Shown piece after piece: positions 34,747-44,060 of a stretch of DNA of 64,000 nt. The stretch's first letter is position 1; each line of letters opens with the position of its first letter. A program made the position numbers and the translations under genes. The stretch is from an uncultured Eggerthellaceae bacterium. GTDB taxonomy: Bacteria > Actinomycetota > Coriobacteriia > Coriobacteriales > Eggerthellaceae. The notes below the pieces were generated by a model. It was given only the letters and a program-made list of their open reading frames with translations, was not told the origin of the DNA and did no database searches. The stretch spans positions 1 through 64,000 of the forward strand of contig CAKTXN010000003.1 of the NCBI GenBank assembly GCA_934630905.1. The letters are read 5' to 3'.

Positions 34747-34811
34747 CCGTGGTGCTTTCGCAGCGCTTCTGCGGTGACCGATCGCTCGCTTGATGGGCCG
34801 CTGCCAGTTGC

Positions 34812-36131
34812 CTATCTTTGCGTAAGAAGAAATGCCAGGTAATGCGGCAGTGTTAGTATTTCTCCTGTACGGCCGATATTCAGGTCGGCAAGCTTTATGG
34901 CTGATTCCACGTGATATTTCTCGGGATGCTTGAGGATGGTTTTTATGCTTTTTGCATTACCATCGTTGGCTTTTACTTCAACTGGCACACACTTTCCTTT
35001 GTAGCGAATCACAAAGTCAAGCTCAAGACCAGAATCCTTTCTGAAGTAATAAAGCTTCCTGCCCATTTTTGAGAAGATGTCTGCGATAAGGTTCTCGTAG
35101 ATGCCGCCTTTATAACTAAAAAGATTGCCGTTAAGAATATCGAACTGGGTTCCATCTTCAAGCATGCTCACGAACAGACCAGTGTCCGCCATGTATATCT
35201 TGAACTGGTCGTCTATTGCGTTGCCGTCCAAGGGAAGCTCAGTAATGGACAGATTGTTGCATCGGGTGATTATGCCCGCATCCTCAATCCATTGAAGGCT
35301 GCCTGCGAAGCGAGCGGCGGTTGACCCTTTTTTTGCCAGCGAATACTGGAATTTCTTGTTTTCTTTGGCCAACTGCCTTGGGATTGACTGGAAGCATTGT
35401 TTGATGAGCGACTTGTCTGCTGCTGGGGCGTATTTCACCATGTCGTCTTCGTAGGCACGTACGATATCGCGCTGAATGCGCAACACGCTTGCCATATCGC
35501 GATTGTCCACGAATGACTGAACGGCGTCGGGCATGCCGCCTACCACGGTATATTCCAGTAGCAGCGAGCGCATACGGGAATGCAAAGCCGGCGGAACCGG
35601 CGTTTCGGCTTCGAGATGGGAACGAAGCATCTCAATCATTGAATCGGATATATCGTTTGCCCAGCAAAACTCTTCAAAGTCCAGCGGATGCATGCTTATA
35701 AGTGTTTCATAGCCCACGGGAACAGAGGCTGGCTCTTTACCGTAGCCAGCCACTCCAAGGAGCGATCCCGTGCCAATGACATCATAGCGTCCATCAAGGC
35801 TGAAGAACTTAAGAGCCGTGCGCGCTTGCGGGCATTCTTGTATTTCATCAAGAATCAGGACCGTTTCCCCTGGCACGAAGCGCGTTGAGGCACCAAGATA
35901 CGCAGAGGCCATCATGGTGATTTGGTCTACGTCCAGCGACCCTGCGAAGATATCTTTTGCACCTGGGTTTTCAAAGAAATTGATGTAAACAACATTACGG
36001 TAATTTTCCTGAGCGAAGTGCAATGCAGCAAACGTCTTTCCGCATTGCCTGCACCCCTTGATAATTACTGGCTTGTGGTTGGGTTCGACTTTCCATGCCA
36101 AGAGTTGATCTATGATTTTTCTCTTTAACAT
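34812..36131 (-). CDS. AAA ATPase with intact DUF4143 nuclease motifs (copy 3)
   Basis: The 439-aa protein has Walker A GCRQCGKT (26-33), Walker B VLILDEIQECP, a sensor GTGSLL, and a C-terminal DUF4143 domain with complete PD-(D/E)XK residues: GIYENLIADIF, LELDFVI and VPVEVKA. It belongs to the classic ATP-binding/DUF4143 group and is only distantly related to copies 2 and 4. It is alone on the minus strand between ferredoxin and dnaK, and four 22-bp repeats overlap its promoter. Role unknown; an ATP-driven nuclease is inferred. Confidence 0.9.
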   Translation of the reverse strand: MLKRKIIDQLLAWKVEPNHKPVIIKGCRQCGKTFAALHFAQENYRNVVYINFFENPGAKDIFAGSLDVDQITMMASAYLGASTRFVPGETVLILDEIQECPQARTALKFFSLDGRYDVIGTGSLLGVAGYGKEPASVPVGYETLISMHPLDFEEFCWANDISDSMIEMLRSHLEAETPVPPALHSRMRSLLLEYTVVGGMPDAVQSFVDNRDMASVLRIQRDIVRAYEDDMVKYAPAADKSLIKQCFQSIPRQLAKENKKFQYSLAKKGSTAARFAGSLQWIEDAGIITRCNNLSITELPLDGNAIDDQFKIYMADTGLFVSMLEDGTQFDILNGNLFSYKGGIYENLIADIFSKMGRKLYYFRKDSGLELDFVIRYKGKCVPVEVKANDGNAKSIKTILKHPEKYHVESAIKLADLNIGRTGEILTLPHYLAFLLTQR

Positions 36132-36158
36132 ATCATTAGCTTTCTACCTGGGACGATA

Positions 36159-36276
36159 AACTTTTTCAAGCGACTTTTTCGTAAATTATAAACTTTTTCA
36201 AGCGACTTTTTTGGAAATCTGCAACTTTTACAAGGGACTTTTTCGCGTTTCAGCAATTTTTCCAAGGGACTTTCGG
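36159..36276 (-). repeat. Four 22-bp repeats at exact 32-bp period (operator array)
   Basis: Plus-strand units begin at 36159, 36191, 36223 and 36255 and read approximately AACTTTTTCAAG then SGACTTTTTC, with 10-nt unique spacers; the period is exactly 32 bp. The two nearest the gene are almost identical, the outer two share CAAGGGACTT. A minus-strand TATAAT lies in the first spacer (36190-36185), so the array overlaps the promoter of AAA copy 3. The sequence is unrelated to the array at 22118. Confidence 0.92.
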
Positions 36277-36414
36277 GTGCACTTCTTCCTGAGTTCGATC
36301 CGCTGTGTCTCTCGGACTCTTCTCCTGCGGCGATTTTGTTCGTTTCCGATTTGCCTTGAACGAACATTTTATAAACCGAAAGTAACAGAATTTAAACGCG
36401 ATAAAGAAACAAAC

Positions 36415-36443
36415 TTGACAGTACATGACTAAGATTTTATATT
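36415..36443 (+). promoter_or_regulatory. dnaK promoter with degenerate HAIR-like site
   Basis: TTGACA (36415-36420), a 17-bp spacer and TATATT (36438-36443) form a near-consensus promoter. CTTGAC (36414-36419), 7 bases, then GACTAAG (36427-36433) resembles the HspR inverted repeat CTTGAGT-N7-ACTCAAG and overlaps the -35, which fits repression by HspR. Confidence 0.75.
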
Positions 36444-36509
36444 GACGCTAACAAAAAAAGAACTGTGCCTTTACGGTACAGAAAATCATCAGTGAAAGGA
36501 CTGATAACA

Positions 36510-38414
36510 ATGGCAAAGATTCTCGGTATTGACTTGGGCACTACCAATTCCGCGATGGCAGTTATGGAAGGCACCACGCCTGAAATCCTGGTCAATGCGG
36601 AAGGCGATCGTACCACCCCTTCTGTTGAGGGCTTCCGTAAAGACGGTGAGCGTGTGGTAGGTAAGGCTGCAAAGAACCAGGCAGTTACCAATCCCCACAA
36701 CACGGTTTCTTCTGTAAAGCGTTTCATTGGTCGTTCCTACAACGAAACTCAGGAAGAGCAGAAGACCGTTTCCTACAAGGTTGTTTCCGGTAAGGGCGGT
36801 CGTGCGGTTATCGACATTGACGGCAAGGAATATACGCCCGAAGAGATTTCCGCAATGGTGCTTCAGAAGATGAAGAACGATGCTGAAAAGCGTTTGGGCG
36901 AGACCATCACCCAGGCTGTCATCACCGTTCCTGCTTACTTCAACGACGCTCAGCGTCAGGCAACAAAGGACGCTGGCAAGATTGCTGGCCTGGAAGTTCT
37001 GCGTATTGTGAACGAGCCGACGGCTGCTGCTTTGGCTTACGGCCTTGACAAGGTGAACAAGGACGAAAAGATTCTTGTCTTCGACTTGGGCGGCGGTACG
37101 TTCGACGTTTCCATTCTTGAGTTGGGCGATGGCGTTTTCGAAGTTGCAGCTACCAATGGCGACAACCACTTGGGCGGCGACGACTGGGATCAGCGCATCA
37201 TCGATTGGCTTGCTGACAAGTTCCAAAGCGATCAGGGCGTTGACCTGCGTAAGGATCCCATGGCTCTGCAGCGTTTGAAGGAAGCATCCGAGCGCGCGAA
37301 GATGGAGCTTTCCGCAACCAGCCAGACCAACATCAACCTGCCTTACATCACCATGGATGCAACGGGCCCGAAGCACTTGGACTACACGCTGACCCGCATT
37401 GAGTTCGAGCGCATTACCAAGGATCTGCTGGAGCGCTGCAAGGTTCCGGTAGAGAAGGCCTTGAAGGATGCCGGTATGCGTGCTGGCGAGCTGGACGAAG
37501 TCATTCTGGTTGGCGGCTCCACGCGTATGCCCGCTGTTCAGGAGCTTGTTGAGCGCTTGACTGGCAAGAAGCCGAACATGTCCGTGAACCCCGATGAGGT
37601 TGTTGCAATGGGCGCAGCTGTTCAGGGCGGCGTTTTGTCTGGCGACGTTGAAGGCATTGTCCTTCTGGATGTTACCCCGCTTTCCTTGGGCGTTGAGACT
37701 TTGGGCGGCGTCATGACCAAGATGATTGATCGTAACACCACCATTCCTGCACGTAAGACGGAGATTTACTCCACCGCGGCCGATAACCAGACCGCTGTTG
37801 AGATTCACGTTCTGCAGGGTGAGCGTCCTATGGCGGCCGACAACAAGACGCTGGGTCGTTTCCAGCTGACCGGCATTCCTGCTGCTCGTCGTGGTGTTCC
37901 TCAGATTGAGGTCACGTTCAACATTGACTCCAACGGCATTGTGAACGTTTCCGCTAAGGATTTGGGCACGGGCAAGGAACAGCAGATCACCATTAGTGGC
38001 TCCACGGCTTTGTCCGACGATGAAGTTGATCGCATGGTGAAGGACGCCGAGGCTAACGCTGAAGCCGATGCAAAGCGCAAGGAAGAAGTTGAGGTTCGCA
38101 ACAACTGCGACAGCTTGGCTAACGCAACCGAGCAGACTATCAGCGAAATCGGCGACAAGCTTCCTGAAGACATCAAGAAGGATGCTCAGGATGCTATTGC
38201 CGAGGCACGCAAGGCTCTGGAAGGTACCGACCTTGATGAGATCAAGGCTGCTCAGGAGAAACTGCAGCAGGCTGGTTACAAGCTGGCTGAAGTTGCTTAC
38301 TCCACCGAGCAGGCACAGGGTGGCGCTGCAGGTGCTGCAGGTGCGGCTCAGGGCGGCAATGATGACGGTCCCATTGAAGCTGACTACGAAGTTGTTGACG
38401 ACGACGAGAAATAA
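36510..38414 (+). CDS. dnaK: Chaperone DnaK (Hsp70)
   Basis: The 634-aa protein has the ATPase start [41 protein letters not shown], and an acidic end [10 protein letters not shown]. The start at 36510 is set by GAAAGGA and by family length; a longer frame from 36465 is not used. First gene of dnaK-grpE-dnaJ-hspR, the actinobacterial order. Confidence 0.98.
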   Translation: MAKILGIDLGTTNSAMAVMEGTTPEILVNAEGDRTTPSVEGFRKDGERVVGKAAKNQAVTNPHNTVSSVKRFIGRSYNETQEEQKTVSYKVVSGKGGRAVIDIDGKEYTPEEISAMVLQKMKNDAEKRLGETITQAVITVPAYFNDAQRQATKDAGKIAGLEVLRIVNEPTAAALAYGLDKVNKDEKILVFDLGGGTFDVSILELGDGVFEVAATNGDNHLGGDDWDQRIIDWLADKFQSDQGVDLRKDPMALQRLKEASERAKMELSATSQTNINLPYITMDATGPKHLDYTLTRIEFERITKDLLERCKVPVEKALKDAGMRAGELDEVILVGGSTRMPAVQELVERLTGKKPNMSVNPDEVVAMGAAVQGGVLSGDVEGIVLLDVTPLSLGVETLGGVMTKMIDRNTTIPARKTEIYSTAADNQTAVEIHVLQGERPMAADNKTLGRFQLTGIPAARRGVPQIEVTFNIDSNGIVNVSAKDLGTGKEQQITISGSTALSDDEVDRMVKDAEANAEADAKRKEEVEVRNNCDSLANATEQTISEIGDKLPEDIKKDAQDAIAEARKALEGTDLDEIKAAQEKLQQAGYKLAEVAYSTEQAQGGAAGAAGAAQGGNDDGPIEADYEVVDDDEK

Positions 38415-38440
38415 GAGCTTGTACGGTAGGTGTATGGATT

Positions 38441-39088
38441 ATGACTGAAAAAGTTGAAAATACCGATCAGCGTGATGCTGGATTCCCTCCTAACCCCAGC
38501 ACCGCTGCCGCTCAGGAAACTTCCGAGCCGCAAGGCTCGGAGGCGGCGGCAACCGACAATGCTGCAACCGATGAGGAAGCCGTTTTGGAAGAGGCAGAAG
38601 AGGTTCTTTCCGCAGTTTCCGAGCTTGAAGCTGCAAAGGCCGAGATTGAAGAGCTGAAGGAAAAGTACCTGCGCCTTCATGCCGAATGGGATACGTATCG
38701 TCGCCGTATGAATGAACAGCGCGAAGAGGATCGCAAGCGTGCCACCGAAAAGCTGGTGGAGAACATGATTCCGATCCTTGACGACTTTGAGCGCACCATT
38801 GATTACGGCACGAATAACGGCGAAGCGGGCATGCTCGAGGGCACCAAGGCCGTGCTGAACAAGCTGATTGACGCTTTGGGCAAGAGCGGCGTTGAGGTTT
38901 TGAACCCCGAAAGTCAGGCGTTTAACGCGCTTGAGGCTCAGGCGGTTCAGATGATTCCCGACCCGAGCGTTCCCGATGAAACGGTTGCGCAGGTATTCCA
39001 AAAGGGATACCGCATGGGTACGAAGGTGCTGCGTCCTGCTATGGTGGTTGTCACCAGTGGCGGACCGAAGCGCGAGGCAGAAGAGTAA
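38441..39088 (+). CDS. grpE: Nucleotide exchange factor GrpE
   Basis: Releases ADP from DnaK. The 215-aa protein has an acidic disordered N-terminus (1-60), a long coiled coil (about 60-115: YLRLHAEWDTYRRRMNEQREE) and the C-terminal beta domain ending in VLRPAMVVVTSGG. It begins 26 bp after dnaK. Confidence 0.96.
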   Translation: MTEKVENTDQRDAGFPPNPSTAAAQETSEPQGSEAAATDNAATDEEAVLEEAEEVLSAVSELEAAKAEIEELKEKYLRLHAEWDTYRRRMNEQREEDRKRATEKLVENMIPILDDFERTIDYGTNNGEAGMLEGTKAVLNKLIDALGKSGVEVLNPESQAFNALEAQAVQMIPDPSVPDETVAQVFQKGYRMGTKVLRPAMVVVTSGGPKREAEE

Positions 39089-39140
39089 TGGTCTATCAGG
39101 GCTTTTGCCCCGAAAGCACTACGAATAAACGTAAACTTAC

Positions 39141-39171
39141 GGGGCGAGCGGTGTATGCTCGCCCCTGTTAT
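39141..39171 (+). terminator. Hairpin between grpE and dnaJ
   Basis: GGGGCGAGC (39141-39149) pairs with GCTCGCCCC (39157-39165), followed by TGTTATT. It is probably a partial terminator or a processing site that lowers dnaJ expression. Confidence 0.5.
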
Positions 39172-39187
39172 TAGGAGATTGGATAAC

Positions 39188-40213
39188 ATGGCCGCAACTC
39201 CCGACTATTATAAGATGCTGGGTGTGGCGCGCGATGCCACGCCTGAGCAGATCAAAAAGGCGTATCGCAAGCTTGCGCGAGAGTATCATCCCGACGCGGG
39301 CGGCGATGAAGAGAAATTCAAAGATGTAAACGAAGCGTACGAGGTTCTAAGCGACGAGAAGAAGCGTAAGCTGTACGACCAGTACGGAACCGCGAACGAG
39401 AATCAGATTCCGGGCGCTGGTTTTAGCGGATTCGGCGGCGTGGGCGATGCTTTCAGTGGCTTTGGCAGCTGGGCTGAGATTCTGGACAGCATCCGCAAAG
39501 GCGAAGGTGCCTTTGGGACGAACTGGGACTTTGGCCAAGGTGGTCGCTCGGGCGGCGGAAACGCGTATTCCGGCTTCAGCGGATTCGGTGGCTTCGGCGG
39601 ATTCGGCGGCGCTGCGCAACAGCAAGGCGGTTGCGGTGGCGGATGCGGCGGTGGATCGTGTGCCCCCGAGAAGGGCAAGGACATTGCCGTTACGCTGAAA
39701 ATCAGCTTTGACGAGGCATTTTCTGGTGCCGAGAAGAAAGTGACGCTACGCACCTCGGTTTCGCAAGAGAAGCAAACGATGGTCGTGAAAGTCCCCGCCG
39801 GTGTAACCGACGGCAAACGCTTGCGTTACCGCGGCAAGGGAATGCCGGGGCCGGGCGGCAACGGCGATTTGCTGGTGACGCTGGCCATTCAGCCGCATCC
39901 GTACTTCGAGCGTGATGGCGCGGACGTGATTGTGAACACGCCCATTTCGCCGGCCGAAGCGGCATTGGGTGCAAGCATTGTGGTGCCCACGCCGGGCGGT
40001 GCAAAGGTGCGTGTGAGGGTTCCCGCCGGTTCGCAATCGGGGCAGGAGCTGTTGGTGAAAGGCAAGGGCGCGCCGCATATGAAGGGCGATGGCTCGGGCG
40101 ATTTGCGCATTCACTTGATTATTACGCTGCCGGAAAAACTGAACGACGAGCAGCGTAAGGCGATGGAAGATTATTTGGCAGCAACGAAGGAAGATGTACG
40201 AGTATGGCAGTAA
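39188..40213 (+). CDS. DnaJ-type co-chaperone lacking a canonical zinc finger
   Basis: The 341-aa protein has a J domain with HPD at 34-36, a long Gly/Phe region (75-142), and C-terminal peptide-binding domains. The four CxxCxGxG repeats of DnaJ are absent; only three cysteines remain in a Gly-rich stretch (C149, C153, C158), so it is of the CbpA-like type II class. Starts at ATG 39188 after AGGAGA. Its stop overlaps hspR by 10 bp. Confidence 0.93.
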   Translation: MAATPDYYKMLGVARDATPEQIKKAYRKLAREYHPDAGGDEEKFKDVNEAYEVLSDEKKRKLYDQYGTANENQIPGAGFSGFGGVGDAFSGFGSWAEILDSIRKGEGAFGTNWDFGQGGRSGGGNAYSGFSGFGGFGGFGGAAQQQGGCGGGCGGGSCAPEKGKDIAVTLKISFDEAFSGAEKKVTLRTSVSQEKQTMVVKVPAGVTDGKRLRYRGKGMPGPGGNGDLLVTLAIQPHPYFERDGADVIVNTPISPAEAALGASIVVPTPGGAKVRVRVPAGSQSGQELLVKGKGAPHMKGDGSGDLRIHLIITLPEKLNDEQRKAMEDYLAATKEDVRVWQ

Positions 40214-40584
40214 ACGACAGAAATAGACCGGTCTACATGATTGGCGTTGCCGCTGAGCTTGCTGGCGTGCATCCTCAAACGTTGCGTACGTACGAGCAAA
40301 AAGGCCTGGTTACGCCCCAGCGTACGAGTGGCAACACGCGCATGTATTCTCAGGCAGACATTGAGCGCTTGGAATTCATCAACGAGCTTACCAGCGAAGG
40401 CATCAACTTGGCGGGCGTCATTCGCATCCTTGACTTGCAAGGACGTTTAGATGACCGCGATACGGAAATTGATGACTTGCATCGCCGTGTTCGCCGCCTG
40501 GCTGACCGCGTGCATGAGCTGGAAACGCGCGAGTCCGTGAGCACGCTGGTGTCCGACACGGCTATCATTCGTTATTTGCCTTAG
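40204..40584 (+). CDS. hspR: Heat-shock repressor HspR
   Basis: A 126-aa MerR-family protein ([38 protein letters not shown] near the start) with a C-terminal coiled coil. HspR represses the dnaK operon and often clpB by binding HAIR sites, with DnaK as corepressor. Translationally coupled to dnaJ. Confidence 0.95.
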   Translation: MAVNDRNRPVYMIGVAAELAGVHPQTLRTYEQKGLVTPQRTSGNTRMYSQADIERLEFINELTSEGINLAGVIRILDLQGRLDDRDTEIDDLHRRVRRLADRVHELETRESVSTLVSDTAIIRYLP

Positions 40585-40698
40585 AACCATACGCGGGCAT
40601 AGCGGGTTTGATGGCCGGATGGTCTTTTTGCGAACCCACAGCCCGCGCAACTGAAGTTTTATGGAGCATTTCGTTTTCCCTGATAGAAGGATAGCTTT

Positions 40699-43383
40699 AT
40701 GAACATGGGTAATTTGCAGAAACTGGCTCTAACGGCGCAGGAGGCGTTGCAGGAGACCATGGGCATTGCTTCGGACGCGGAAAGCGCCCAGGCAGAGCCG
40801 ATTCATATGCTCAAAGCGCTTCTGACGCGCGGCGAGAACAACATTACGGCCATCATCAAGCGCATTGGCGCCGATCCGTCCTCGCTTTTGGTGAACGTAG
40901 ACGACGAGATCATCCGCATGCCTAAGCAGTCTGGCGGTTACATGGGCATGCAGGGCGTGCCTGGTCAGGCGCTTATGACGGTGCTGGACAACGCGGTGAA
41001 GGCCGCCGAAAAGCTGGGCGACAGCTACGCGACCACCGAGCATCTGCTCATCGCGCTTTCCGAAGATAAAACGGCAGCGGGCCGCTTGCTTACCGCGGCA
41101 GGCGTAACGCGCAAGAACATCGAGGCCGCTTACGAGGAGCTTCGCGGCGACACGCGTGTTACCGATCAAACGGAGAAAGCCGAGTTCGAGGCGCTGGAGA
41201 AGTACGGCCAGAACCTTACGCAGCAGGCGCGCGAAGGCAAGCTTGACCCGGTAATCGGCCGTTCTGAAGAGATTCGCCGTACCATTCAGGTGCTTTCGCG
41301 CCGTACCAAGAACAACCCAGTGCTTATCGGCGAGCCGGGCACGGGCAAGACGGCAATTGTCGAGGGTCTGGCACAGCGTATTGTGGCGGGCGATGTTCCC
41401 ACCACGTTGCGCGACAAGGATATCATCTCGCTTGACCTGGGCGCAATGATGGCAGGCGCAAAGTATCGTGGCGAATTCGAGGATCGTTTGAAGGGCGTTT
41501 TGCGCGAAGTGAAGCAGTCCGAAGGCCGTATCATCCTGTTCATCGATGAGTTGCACACCATTGTTGGCGCAGGCGCAGGCGGCGACAGCTCCTTGGATGC
41601 GGGCAACATGCTTAAACCGGCGCTGGCGCGTGGCGAACTGCATGCCATTGGTGCCACAACGCTTGACGAGTACCGAAAGTACATTGAGAAAGATGCTGCG
41701 TTGGAGCGTCGTTTCCAGAAGGTATACATCAGCGAGCCTACCGTGGAAGATACCATCGCCATTTTGCGTGGTCTGAAAGAGAAGTACGAAATCCATCACG
41801 GCGTGCGCATCAAGGATAGCGCGATTGTGGCTGCTGCTGAGCTTTCGAATCGTTACATTACCGACCGCTTCCTTCCCGATAAGGCAATTGACCTGATGGA
41901 TGAGGCGGCAAGTCGCTTGCGTATTGAGATTGACAGCATGCCGGAAGAGGTTGACCTGGCTGAACGCAAGCTCACGCAGATGCAAATCGAAGAGCAGGCG
42001 CTTATGAAGGAAACCGACGAGGCGTCCAAGGAGCGTTTGGAGAACCTGCGTCGCGAGATTGCAACCGCAAAGGACCTGCTGGATGCGCGCAAGGCGGAAT
42101 GGAAGAACGAGAAGGACGTTATCGAGAACGTTGCGTCTATCAAGGCAGATTTGGAGGCGGCGCAAAACGAAGAGGAGAAGGCCATGCGCGAGGGCGACTT
42201 GTCGCTGGCTTCCGAGATTCGCTATGCGCGCATCCCTGGCTTGAAGAAGCAGCTGGCCGATGCCGAGAGCGTTTTGAACGAGCGCCAGAAAGACGGCGCC
42301 ATCCTGAAAGAGGAAGTGTCCGAGGACGAAATTGCCGAGGTCGTTTCCGCGTGGACGGGCATTCCCGTGCAGAAGATGATGCAGGGCGAAATGCAGAAGC
42401 TTGCCGACTTGGAAGACAAGCTGCATGAGCGCGTTGTTGGTCAAGACGAAGCTGTTTGTGCAGTTGCAGGCGCAATTCGCCGTAGTCGTGCGGGACTTTC
42501 CGACCCGAACAAGCCCATTGGCAGCTTCTTGTTCTTGGGCCCCACGGGCGTGGGCAAAACCGAGCTTGCAAAGGCGCTGGCCGAGTACTTGTTCGACAGC
42601 GAGCGCAATATGGTGCGTATCGATATGTCCGAGTACATGGAGAAGTTCAGCGTGCAGCGTTTGATTGGTGCGCCTCCGGGATACGTGGGATACGACGAAG
42701 GCGGCCAGCTTACCGAGGCCGTGCGTCGCAAGCCGTATTCGGTGATTTTGCTGGACGAGATCGAGAAGGCGCATCCGGATGTGTTTAACATCTTGCTGCA
42801 GGTGCTTGACGATGGCCGCCTGACCGACGGCCAGGGCCGCGTGGTGAGCTTCAAGAACGCGGTTATTATCATGACCAGCAACATTGGCAGCCAGTTCATG
42901 CATTCCGAGGAGAAGGAAGGCGAGACGCTGGAGGATTTGGCAAAGCTGAGCCCCGATGCCATGGCGAAGCGCATGGCGGAGTTCCAGCGCAAGGTGGAAG
43001 ATGCGCTGCGTGGAACGTTCCGTCCTGAGTTCTTGAACCGTATCGATGAAGTGATCACGTTCCACGAGTTGAGCATTTCCAACATGGAGCCTATCGTTGA
43101 CCTGCAGCTTAACGCCGTGCGCAAGCGCTTGGTGGATCGCCGCATTACGCTGGATGTCACGCCGGCCGTGTTGCAGCAACTGGCAATCGACGGCTTCGAC
43201 CCCATGTATGGTGCACGTCCGCTGAAGCGCCTGGTCCAGAAGGAGATTGTGGACCGCATTGCCGCGAAAGCGGTTACGGGCGAGCTGCGTGATGGGTCTC
43301 ATGTGTTCTTCGACATTGATGACACGGGCGATTACCAGTGCCGCGTTGAAGAGCCCATCGACTACGATAGCTTGCTGTCGTAG
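40699..43383 (+). CDS. clpB: ATP-dependent disaggregase ClpB
   Basis: The 894-aa Hsp100 protein has an N-domain, two AAA modules (Walker A GEPGTGKT near 211 and GPTGVGKT near 614) and the long coiled-coil middle domain between them (about 400-530). It works with DnaK to rescue aggregates. It follows hspR by 114 bp, a gap without a clear HAIR site. Confidence 0.97.
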   Translation: MNMGNLQKLALTAQEALQETMGIASDAESAQAEPIHMLKALLTRGENNITAIIKRIGADPSSLLVNVDDEIIRMPKQSGGYMGMQGVPGQALMTVLDNAVKAAEKLGDSYATTEHLLIALSEDKTAAGRLLTAAGVTRKNIEAAYEELRGDTRVTDQTEKAEFEALEKYGQNLTQQAREGKLDPVIGRSEEIRRTIQVLSRRTKNNPVLIGEPGTGKTAIVEGLAQRIVAGDVPTTLRDKDIISLDLGAMMAGAKYRGEFEDRLKGVLREVKQSEGRIILFIDELHTIVGAGAGGDSSLDAGNMLKPALARGELHAIGATTLDEYRKYIEKDAALERRFQKVYISEPTVEDTIAILRGLKEKYEIHHGVRIKDSAIVAAAELSNRYITDRFLPDKAIDLMDEAASRLRIEIDSMPEEVDLAERKLTQMQIEEQALMKETDEASKERLENLRREIATAKDLLDARKAEWKNEKDVIENVASIKADLEAAQNEEEKAMREGDLSLASEIRYARIPGLKKQLADAESVLNERQKDGAILKEEVSEDEIAEVVSAWTGIPVQKMMQGEMQKLADLEDKLHERVVGQDEAVCAVAGAIRRSRAGLSDPNKPIGSFLFLGPTGVGKTELAKALAEYLFDSERNMVRIDMSEYMEKFSVQRLIGAPPGYVGYDEGGQLTEAVRRKPYSVILLDEIEKAHPDVFNILLQVLDDGRLTDGQGRVVSFKNAVIIMTSNIGSQFMHSEEKEGETLEDLAKLSPDAMAKRMAEFQRKVEDALRGTFRPEFLNRIDEVITFHELSISNMEPIVDLQLNAVRKRLVDRRITLDVTPAVLQQLAIDGFDPMYGARPLKRLVQKEIVDRIAAKAVTGELRDGSHVFFDIDDTGDYQCRVEEPIDYDSLLS

Positions 43384-43488
43384 GAGTGTGACGGCTGCGC
43401 CATGGTGCAACGGGCACGATTCCACTGATGGTGGCGTGATGCTGCTGACGTGATGCGGTGTTGCCGGCGGTACGATGCAACATGCAAT

Positions 43489-43530
43489 AAGGGCGCGTGC
43501 TGGGGAGCAATCCCCGGTGCGCGCCTTTTT
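43489..43530 (+). terminator. Terminator after clpB
   Basis: A long GC hairpin (AAGGGCGCG ... CGCGCCTTTTT with an inner GGGG/CCCC pair) closing the heat-shock unit. Confidence 0.85.
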
Positions 43531-43533
43531 CAT

Positions 43534-43564
43534 GTTGACAAATTACCCCACCTTTTGTCAACAA
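43534..43564 (+). repeat. Dispersed 31-bp palindrome, copy 3
   Basis: Identical to the first 31 bp of the repeat at 29673: TTGACAAA and TTTGTCAA arms around TTACCCCACCT. Confidence 0.85.
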
Positions 43565-43600
43565 GGTGAAAAAGTGGCGGGGTCTTTTTTCACCTTTTTT
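43563..43600 (+). terminator. Second terminator downstream of clpB
   Basis: AAGGTGAAAAA (43563-43573) pairs with TTTTTTCACCTT (43585-43596), then a T-run. No gene lies between the two terminators. Confidence 0.65.
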
Positions 43601-43757
43601 CATGATGGTCTCCTTCGATCCGTAACTTCGTAAATCCAAGTTTTGCCTGATAACCTGTCATTGGGAAGTTTTGCTTGGTCTTTGCTGCAGGTTTATCCGC
43701 ACTTTGCAGGGGAAAATCTGTCTTGACCCGTTGTGTTTGCGGGGTTTGCGGGCGCGA

Positions 43758-43788
43758 TTGTTGACAAAAGGTGGGATAATTTGACAAC
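43758..43788 (-). repeat. Dispersed 31-bp palindrome, copy 4 (inverted)
   Basis: Reverse complement of the 31-bp unit with two differences. With copy 3 it forms an inverted pair around 43565-43757, a stretch in which I see no gene. Confidence 0.82.
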
Positions 43789-43880
43789 AATTTTTGGTGC
43801 GGATGGCGCTGGCGGTGCTGACCATCTGCGCCTTCTGCGTCATTTACTGGTTCTGTCTGCGTATTTGCAGGTGCAACGCT

Positions 43881-43886
43881 TATAAT
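43881..43886 (+). promoter_or_regulatory. -10 box in front of a small ORF and trkH
   Basis: A perfect TATAAT seven bases before ATG 43894; the expected transcription start falls on or next to the ATG, so the first ORF may be leaderless. Confidence 0.55.
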
Positions 43887-43893
43887 ACGTGCC

Positions 43894-44034
43894 ATGAAAA
43901 GAAGAGCTCGACATACTATGGCCGTTGAACGCATCAAGCCTGCTGAAGGGGTGTGCATTGTCATGCTGTTTTTGGCGGCGCTTTTAGTGGTGCTATGGGT
44001 TGTCTTTATTGCCGTGCGCTTGGTGTTGGTGTAA
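43894..44034 (+). CDS. Small single-pass membrane protein upstream of trkH
   Basis: 46 residues with a basic start (MKRRARHTMAVERIKP) and one hydrophobic helix (about 21-46). A second ATG at 43918 would give 38 aa. It ends 26 bp before trkH under one promoter, so it may be a small subunit or regulator of the potassium system; this is inferred from position only. Confidence 0.55.
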   Translation: MKRRARHTMAVERIKPAEGVCIVMLFLAALLVVLWVVFIAVRLVLV

Positions 44035-44060
44035 GCGCAGATGGTTGAGGCGAAATAAGT

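Noticed and set aside
36159..36276. Possible CRISPR array
   Set aside because: Spacers of 10 nt and overlap with a -10 box exclude CRISPR.
40729..43533. 934-codon antisense frame over clpB
   Set aside because: Open only because of the codon bias of clpB; low-quality His/Arg/Leu-rich product without domains.
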